This document shows, in pieces, positions 34,180 to 38,517 of a stretch of DNA of 38,517 nucleotides. The stretch is from Burkholderiales bacterium (lineage in GTDB: Bacteria; Pseudomonadota; Gammaproteobacteria; Burkholderiales; Burkholderiaceae_C), in NCBI GenBank assembly GCA_025351025.1, contig JANXWR010000134.1, positions 1 to 38,517 of the forward strand, in the 5' to 3' direction. The stretch's first letter is position 1; every line of letters begins with the position of its first letter. Below the pieces are notes generated by a model. It saw only the letters and a program-made list of their open reading frames with translations. It did not search any database and was not told where the DNA came from. The position numbers and the translations under genes are program-made.

Positions 34180-35703
34180 ATGGCCAAGACGCAATCGATC
34201 GACGACAGCGTGCTCGCCGAGCTGCGAAAGTGGGGCGGCCCGGCCGAGATGAGCGCGTTCGAATCGCTGATGTGGCTGGCCGAGGTCGACCCGCGGTTGC
34301 GCTCGACGACGACCTCGGTGCTCACGCTCGATCTCGAGCCCGACTGGGATCGGTTCCTGGCCGACCACCAATGGCTGGTCGACGCCGTGCCGCGCTTTCG
34401 CCAGCGCGTCGTCGTGCCCTCGTTCGGCGTCGGCAATCCGACCTGGGTCGACGATCCAGACTTCGAGCTCTCGTACCACGTGCGCCGCCATCGTTTGCCC
34501 GCGCCGGGCAGCGAACGCCAGCTCATGGACGCCGCCGCCATCCTCGCCATGACGCCGTTCGATCGCGCCAAGCCGCCGTGGGAAGCGACGCTGTTCGAAG
34601 GCCTCGAGGGCGGGCGCGCCGCCTATGTGCTGAAGCTGCACCACGCCGTCTCCGACGGGCTCGGCATCATGCAGTTGCTGAGCCGCGTCTTCACGCGCGA
34701 CCGTGCCGCGGTCGTGCGGCCCAAGCCGGCGGCGCGAGACCGCGGCCGTGGCCGCGTCGTCACGCCGTTGGGCCTCGGCATGAAGGCGCTGGCGAGCGGA
34801 CTCGCATCGTTGCCGCGCAGCGCGAGCGACGCGGCTTCGGCCCTGGTACGCCACGCCGGCAACCTGGTCAGCGATCTCGAATCGACGCAGGAGTCGCTGG
34901 CCTATTTGTCGTCGGCCAGGCGCATGGTCGGCAACAAGCCCGTGCCGGGCTCGGCGCTGTTTCGCCGGCGCAGCCTGTCCTGGCGCTTCGACACCATCGA
35001 GTTTCCGCTCGCCGACTTCAAGGCCGCGGCCAAAGCGGTCGAGGGCTCGGTCAACGACTGCTTCCTCTCCGGCCTGATCGGCGGCTTTCGCCGCTATCAC
35101 GAAGAGATGGGCGTGGCGGTGACCGAGATGCCGGTCGGCTTTCCGATCAGCCTGCGCACCGGCGACGACCCGATGGGAGGCAACAAGTTTGCCGGCTCGC
35201 AGTACGACGCGCCGGTCGCCGAGAAGGACCCGGTCGAGCGCATCCGCCACATCCAGCGCTTCGTGCGGGAGACGCGGGCCGAGCCGGCGCTCGACGTCAT
35301 GATCCGCCTGACCCCGGTGCTGACGCGACTGCCGATGGCGGCGGTGACGCGCCTGATGGCCGGCTTCACGGCGGCGCAGGACGCGCAGATCAGCAACATC
35401 CCCGGCATTCCGTTCGCGGTCTTCCTCGCCGGCGCCGAGGTCACGCACTACTGGCCGTTCGCCCCGGCGCCCGGCTGCGGAATGATGATCGCGATGCTGT
35501 CGCACAACGGCCGCTGCTGCGTCGGCATCAACAGCGACGCCGCCGCCGTCACCGAGCCCGAGCTGCTCGTGCAGTGCCTGCGCGAAGGCCTCGACGAGGT
35601 GCTCGCCCTCGGCAAACCCGACAAGAAGAAACCGATCGTCCCGAAAGCGGCGGCCCGCAGGCCGGCGCGCAAAACCTCCAAGCCAACCAGGAAAGCCAAA
35701 TGA
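34180..35703 (+). CDS. Wax ester synthase / diacylglycerol O-acyltransferase (WS/DGAT)
   Basis: 507-aa bifunctional acyltransferase that esterifies long-chain alcohols or diacylglycerol with acyl-CoA to form wax esters or triacylglycerol. The catalytic HHAVSDG (HHxxxDG) is near residue 154, preceded by PFDRAKPPWE. The C-terminal domain has GSVNDCFLSGLIGGFRRYH (the NDvvLa region), PVGFPISLR, GGNKFAG, and SNIPG followed by G-rich strands. The last 30 residues are very basic (KAAARRPARKTSKPTRKAK), an extra tail that may bind membrane, granule surface or nucleic acid. It follows plsB, plsC and gpsA, completing a route to storage lipid, and overlaps the next hydrolase by 4 nt. ATG 34180 is taken; its Shine-Dalgarno (GAGAAGCGAAG) is modest. 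Confidence 0.92.
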   Translation: MAKTQSIDDSVLAELRKWGGPAEMSAFESLMWLAEVDPRLRSTTTSVLTLDLEPDWDRFLADHQWLVDAVPRFRQRVVVPSFGVGNPTWVDDPDFELSYHVRRHRLPAPGSERQLMDAAAILAMTPFDRAKPPWEATLFEGLEGGRAAYVLKLHHAVSDGLGIMQLLSRVFTRDRAAVVRPKPAARDRGRGRVVTPLGLGMKALASGLASLPRSASDAASALVRHAGNLVSDLESTQESLAYLSSARRMVGNKPVPGSALFRRRSLSWRFDTIEFPLADFKAAAKAVEGSVNDCFLSGLIGGFRRYHEEMGVAVTEMPVGFPISLRTGDDPMGGNKFAGSQYDAPVAEKDPVERIRHIQRFVRETRAEPALDVMIRLTPVLTRLPMAAVTRLMAGFTAAQDAQISNIPGIPFAVFLAGAEVTHYWPFAPAPGCGMMIAMLSHNGRCCVGINSDAAAVTEPELLVQCLREGLDEVLALGKPDKKKPIVPKAAARRPARKTSKPTRKAK

Positions 35704-36461
35704 CCACCACCGAAACCATCATGGAGGGAGCCGAGCCCTTCTTCTTTCCGGGCAACAACATCGGCGTGCTCGTCTGCCACGGCTTCACCGGAACGACGCA
35801 GAGCATGCGCGGCCTCGGCAAGCACCTGAACGGCGCCGGCTATACCGTGATCGGACCGCGCCTCGCCGGCCATGGCGTTTCGCCGCAGGCGATGGCCAAG
35901 ACGACGGCCGCCGACTGGATCGTTTCGGTCGACGAGGCACTGGCCGAGCTGAAGAAGACCTGCAAGCAGATCTACATCACCGGCCTGTCGATGGGCGGCA
36001 CGCTGACGCTTTACACCGCCGCCAAGCACGGCGACGTGATCAAGGGCGCGATCTCGATCAACGGCATCGTCCAGGTCGACATTCCCGACCTGGCCGGGCT
36101 GGCGCTCGACACGGCCGTGCCGGAGATGATTCCGGGCGTCGGCTCCGACATCAAGGACCCGAACTCCAAGGAGTTGGCCTATGCCGAGCTGCCGGTGGCG
36201 GCGATCCGCCAGATCTACGTGCTGGCGGCGGTGACGCGCGACCTGCTGCCGCGCATCAAGTGCCCGACGCTGGTGATCCAGTCGCGCGACGATCACGTCG
36301 TCAATCCGCGCAACGGGCCGCGCATCGTCCGCTTGGTCGGTTCCAGCCGGGTCGAGCTGCTGTGGCTCGACAACTCCTTCCACGTCGCCACGCTTGACAA
36401 CGACAAGCAGCTGATCTTCGAACGCACCGCGGCGTTCATCAAGTCGATCGCCGGGCGCTGA
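35700..36461 (+). CDS. Carboxylesterase/monoacylglycerol lipase-like alpha/beta hydrolase
   Basis: 253-aa hydrolase of the Est30/YvaK-BioH-like carboxylesterase group. The oxyanion segment is VLVCHGFTGTTQSMR, the nucleophile Ser is in ITGLSMGGTL near residue 97, the Asp in IQSRDDHVV, and the His in LDNSFHVATLD. Such enzymes hydrolyse short- to medium-chain esters or monoacylglycerols. The track ORF starts far upstream; ATG 35700 overlaps the WS/DGAT stop (ATGA). As the last gene of the lipid module it may mobilise or edit the stored lipid. 38 bp separate it from marR, with a candidate promoter there. Confidence 0.88.
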   Translation: MTTTETIMEGAEPFFFPGNNIGVLVCHGFTGTTQSMRGLGKHLNGAGYTVIGPRLAGHGVSPQAMAKTTAADWIVSVDEALAELKKTCKQIYITGLSMGGTLTLYTAAKHGDVIKGAISINGIVQVDIPDLAGLALDTAVPEMIPGVGSDIKDPNSKELAYAELPVAAIRQIYVLAAVTRDLLPRIKCPTLVIQSRDDHVVNPRNGPRIVRLVGSSRVELLWLDNSFHVATLDNDKQLIFERTAAFIKSIAGR

Positions 36462-36475
36462 GAGCCTGTCGCCCC

Positions 36476-36494
36476 TAGAATGTACGCATCCTTA
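36476..36494 (+). promoter_or_regulatory. -10 box and operator-like site in front of marR
   Basis: TAGAAT (36476-36481) is a good -10, with no convincing -35 at 17 bp. One base later comes TACGCATCCTTA, sharing TACGCAT with the site at 8911 and the TAC-N6-[GT]TA spacing with the site at 19765. The ATG at 36500 would lie only about 12 nt from the expected transcription start and has no Shine-Dalgarno, so the mRNA may be almost leaderless. Autoregulation by the MarR protein is inferred. Confidence 0.4.
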
Positions 36495-36499
36495 CAGTA

Positions 36500-36991
36500 A
36501 TGGACGCCTCGTCCGTCCCCATCGCCATGACCGCGGAAACACACAGCGTCGACTGGGAACTTCGACTCGGGTTCCTGATTCACGACGTGTCGCGACTGCG
36601 GCGCAGCGCCTTCGATCGCTGCCTGAAGCCGCTAAACGTCACCCGCTCGCAGTGGTGGGTGCTGGCCTACCTGTCGCGTGAGGACGGCATGACCCAGTCG
36701 CAGCTGGCCGAAGAGCTCGATCTCGGCAAGGTGGCGGTGGGCGGGCTGATCGACCGGCTCGAGAAGGCGGGGCTGCTGCGGCGCGATGCCGACCCGAGCG
36801 ACCGGCGCATCAACCGCATCTTTCTCGAGCCCAAGAGCAAACAGCTAATCGCGCGCATGAGGAAGGTCAGCCATCGCCTGAATGCGCAGATCCTCGACGG
36901 CCTGGCCGATACCAAGCTCGAGGCCGCGGCGACGACGCTCGACGCGATGAAGCGCAACCTGCTCGGCTACCTGCAGACCAGCGACACCTGA
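36500..36991 (+). CDS. MarR-family transcriptional regulator (BadR-like candidate)
   Basis: 163-aa winged-helix regulator. The dimerisation helix is LGFLIHDVSRLRRSAFDRCL, the recognition region MTQSQLAEELDLGKVAVGGLIDRLEKAGLLRRDADPSDRRINRIFL with the classical DxRxxR wing motif, and C-terminal dimer helices follow. ATG 36500 or 36527 could be the start. It lies between the lipid/uptake operon and the AliB-like gene. In Rhodopseudomonas palustris a MarR protein, BadR, controls cyclohexanecarboxylate genes and, as I recall, responds to a ring CoA intermediate. The position and the shared operator-like sites here suggest the same job, but ligand and targets are inferred. Confidence 0.9.
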   Translation: MDASSVPIAMTAETHSVDWELRLGFLIHDVSRLRRSAFDRCLKPLNVTRSQWWVLAYLSREDGMTQSQLAEELDLGKVAVGGLIDRLEKAGLLRRDADPSDRRINRIFLEPKSKQLIARMRKVSHRLNAQILDGLADTKLEAAATTLDAMKRNLLGYLQTSDT

Positions 36992-37077
36992 TCGGCGTCC
37001 TTCGGGGCAGGCGAGATCGCGAACGCCGCTCAGGGCCGCCGGGCGGCCGCCGCCGGAGCGCCGCCATTTCGTACTCG

Positions 37078-37089
37078 ACACATACGGTA
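37078..37089. promoter_or_regulatory. Operator-like site before the AliB-like gene
   Basis: ACACATACGGTA contains CATACGGTA, an exact nine-base match to the palindromic site in the aliA promoter (19768-19776); the left half-site is weaker here. It lies about 70 bp upstream of the dehydrogenase start, in an AT-richer patch (GTACTCGACACATACGGTAA) that follows a very GC-rich spacer. A clear -10 could not be chosen. The 166-bp gap between marR and this gene holds nothing else recognisable except a GGCCGCC inverted repeat at 37034-37048. Confidence 0.4.
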
Positions 37090-37157
37090 AGCTAGTGCAA
37101 ACTCGTGTGAACCGAGCGACGTCACCAAGTCGCCAGCGCACTCAGGAGACATCGCGA

Positions 37158-38306
37158 ATGGTTCTGACCGACGACCAGAAGGCGCTCCAGGAGTCGGCGC
37201 GCCGCTTTGCCCGCGAGCGGCTCCTGCCCGACTACCAGAAGCGCGAAAAGCTCGGCGTGCTCGATCGCGGCCTGATCTCCGAGATGGGCCGGCTCGGCCT
37301 GCTCGGCGTCGACCTGCCGGAAGAGCTGGGCGGCATGGGCGTCGACGCGGTGACCACCGGCCTGATCGCCGAGGAGCTGGCCTACGGCGACTTCAACGTC
37401 AGCGCTGTGCCGGTCGGCATCTCGCTCAACGGCGCGATCCTGAGCCGCCACGCCCAGCCCAAGGTCTACAAGGAATGGGTGCCGCGAATGACGCGCGGCG
37501 ATGCGATCGTCGCGATCTGCCTGACCGAGCCGCGCGGCGGCTCTGACGCGAGCAACCTGCAGATGAAGGCAAGGCGCGACGGCGACCACTACATCGTCAA
37601 CGGCGAGAAGACCTCGATCACTTTCGCCGACCGCGCCGACGCCTACCTGATCTTCGCCCGCACCGGCCGTCCCGACGAGGGCGCCAAAGGCGTGACCGCG
37701 CTGTTCATCCCGGGCGATACGCCGGGCATCTCGCGCACCCATTTCGACGACGTCGGCAGCGCCATCATCGGCCGCGGCTCGGTGTTCTTCGACGACGTCC
37801 GCGTACCGGTCGACCATCGCCTCGGCGACGAAGGCAAGGGCTTCTCGCAAGTGATGCAGGGATTCGACTACAGCCGCGCCCTGATCGCCCTGCAGTGCTG
37901 TGGCGCGGCCCAGGCCTCGCTCGACGAAGCCTGGGCCTACGCCAAGGAGCGCGAGGCCTTCGGCCGGCCGATCGGCCAGTTCCAGGGTGTCAGCTTCCCG
38001 CTCGCCGAGGGCGATTCGCACATTGCCGCGGTGCGCCAGCTCTCGTACCACGCGCTCGCCATGCGCGACGCCGGCCTGCCGCACACGGCCGAGGCGGCGA
38101 TGGTCAAGTGGATGGGGCCGAAGACGGCCTTCGACGTCATCCACCAGTGCCTGCTGACCTTCGGCCACTACGGCTGGTCGAAGGACCTGCCGCACCAGCA
38201 ACGTCTGCGCGACGTGATGGGGCTCGAGATCGGCGACGGCACGGCCGGCGTGATGAAGATGATCATCGCCCGCGAGCGGATCGGCCGCGCCTCGATACAA
38301 CACTGA
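37158..38306 (+). CDS. aliB: AliB-like cyclohexanecarboxyl-CoA dehydrogenase
   Basis: Acyl-CoA dehydrogenase of 382 aa. Features: CLTEPRGGSDASNL at the FAD/substrate site, NGEKTSITFADRADAY, REAFGRPIGQFQGVSFPLAE, TFGHYGWSKDLPHQQRLRDVMG. The region of the MCAD-type base YEGT reads IGDGTAGVMKM, so the aligned acid is Asp instead of Glu. The whole resembles cyclohexanecarboxyl-CoA dehydrogenases (AliB), which form cyclohex-1-ene-carboxyl-CoA. ATG 37158 has CAGGAGA upstream; the track start 37095 is unsupported. It follows marR, carries the same promoter nonamer as the AliA-like ligase, and is encoded apart from badHI. A related cyclic or branched acyl-CoA could be the true substrate. Confidence 0.83.
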   Translation: MVLTDDQKALQESARRFARERLLPDYQKREKLGVLDRGLISEMGRLGLLGVDLPEELGGMGVDAVTTGLIAEELAYGDFNVSAVPVGISLNGAILSRHAQPKVYKEWVPRMTRGDAIVAICLTEPRGGSDASNLQMKARRDGDHYIVNGEKTSITFADRADAYLIFARTGRPDEGAKGVTALFIPGDTPGISRTHFDDVGSAIIGRGSVFFDDVRVPVDHRLGDEGKGFSQVMQGFDYSRALIALQCCGAAQASLDEAWAYAKEREAFGRPIGQFQGVSFPLAEGDSHIAAVRQLSYHALAMRDAGLPHTAEAAMVKWMGPKTAFDVIHQCLLTFGHYGWSKDLPHQQRLRDVMGLEIGDGTAGVMKMIIARERIGRASIQH

Positions 38307-38311
38307 GAGCT

Positions 38312-38398
38312 TAGGGCCTGTTAACGCTATGGGAGAGATCACCCGAAGCGGCCCGCAGCGCTCCTGCGCGAGCCCTCCCATAGCGCTAACAGGCCTTA
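38312..38398. repeat. 87-bp inverted-repeat element after aliB
   Basis: Two 24-bp arms (38312-38335 and 38375-38398), matching at 22 of 24 positions, flank a 39-bp centre. The left arm contains GGCCTGTTAACGCTATGGGA and the right arm the complementary CTCCCATAGCGCTAACAGG. The element begins 5 bp after the aliB stop. Such long arms with a short centre suit a MITE-like or repetitive palindromic element. It could also stop transcription as a very stable hairpin, although no T-run follows. Confidence 0.6.
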
Positions 38399-38399
38399 G

Positions 38400-38517
38400 C
38401 AGGCTGTTGAAATTGGGTTCATTCGAGCAGTCATGATTGCACGCATCTATCGCGCTTTGCTTCCGCGTCTCGAATCTGGAGGCTCGTGCCTCGTGCGTCG
38501 CTCGTCCCCACACGTCG
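38400..38517. mobile_element. Possible insertion-sequence end at window edge
   Basis: Directly after the inverted repeat the sequence reads GCAGGCTGTTGAAATT (from 38399), like the CAGGCTGTTGAAAAA-type ends common to several proteobacterial insertion sequences, and base composition drops. A plus-strand frame from ATG 38433 (MIARIYRALLPRLESGG) stays open to the window end, but no transposase is recognised. The element, if real, continues outside. Nothing else is seen here. Confidence 0.3.

Noticed and set aside
32887-35505. 872-codon open frame on the minus strand
   Set aside because: Lies antisense to the plsC fusion, gpsA and WS/DGAT, which have clear catalytic motifs. The translation is low-complexity Arg/Ala/Gly/His as in GC-rich shadow frames.
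37034-37048. GGCCGCC-G-GGCGGCC inverted repeat after marR
   Set aside because: Could be a terminator stem, but no U-tract follows and the surrounding DNA is so GC-rich that such repeats are expected by chance.
37122-38513. 463-codon minus-strand frame reaching into the right edge
   Set aside because: Antisense to the AliB-like dehydrogenase through most of its length; no domain recognisable. Not a transposase.

Overview
The window is a dense, GC-rich stretch of bacterial chromosome. Genes are tightly packed, many overlap by ATGA, and Shine-Dalgarno sites are mostly AGGAG-like. The content (LIV-type ABC importer, fused isobutyryl-CoA mutase, BadH/BadI-type ring-cleavage enzymes, PlsB/GpsA) points to a proteobacterium. 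A betaproteobacterium of the Burkholderiales/Rhodocyclales kind is my guess from general resemblance, not a proven assignment. No rRNA, tRNA, CRISPR or phage genes were seen. The only mobile-element-like sequence is at the extreme right edge.

Layout. (A) 1-8859, minus strand: icmF (its 3' end lies outside the window), an acyl-CoA ligase, a 2,4-dienoyl-CoA-reductase-like SDR, two acyl-CoA dehydrogenases, a CitE-like CoA-ester lyase and a MaoC hydratase. (B) 8979-9995, plus strand: a single MDR-family enoyl reductase, divergent from A. (C) 10006-18607, minus strand: a PaaI thioesterase, a CoA-transferase-like protein, a pair of small MaoC proteins, a FadJ-like hydratase without an NAD-binding domain, badI, a 35-codon small ORF, badH, a thiolase and an HMG-CoA-synthase-like/DUF35 fusion. 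Every junction from the thioesterase up to the small ORF overlaps by 4 nt. (D) 18774-19688, plus strand: an MFE2-like SDR, divergent from C. (E) 19833-36461, plus strand: one almost gapless set of genes. It runs from an AliA-like cyclic-acid CoA ligase through livGHM, the solute-binding protein and livF, then a long-chain acyl-CoA synthetase, a crotonase, an alpha/beta hydrolase, plsB, a HAD-PlsC fusion, gpsA, a WS/DGAT and a second alpha/beta hydrolase. (F) 36500-38306: a MarR regulator followed by an AliB-like acyl-CoA dehydrogenase. (G) 38307-38517: an 87-bp inverted-repeat element and a possible insertion-sequence end.

How the parts fit. The best-supported theme is beta-oxidation of an alicyclic carboxylic acid by the cyclohexanecarboxylate route: uptake by the LIV importer, thioesterification (AliA-like), ring dehydrogenation (AliB-like), hydration (crotonase/MaoC), oxidation of the ring hydroxyl (BadH), hydrolytic ring opening (BadI) and thiolysis. 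The icmF/acyl-CoA dehydrogenase/CitE-like lyase/MaoC block would suit a branched remainder such as isobutyryl-CoA and a beta-hydroxy acid CoA ester. That would fit a substituted, for example terpenoid-like, ring rather than plain cyclohexanecarboxylate; this is inference. The second half of operon E encodes a complete glycerolipid storage route (G3P, lysophosphatidate, phosphatidate, then triacylglycerol or wax ester), which suggests that acyl-CoA from catabolism is partly diverted to neutral lipid. Several enzymes have lost canonical catalytic residues (the HMGS-like domain, the FadJ-like protein, the CoA-transferase, the DECR-like SDR and one crotonase). Several promoters share a TAC-N6-GTA-like palindrome next to the -10 box, a candidate MarR (BadR-like) operator.
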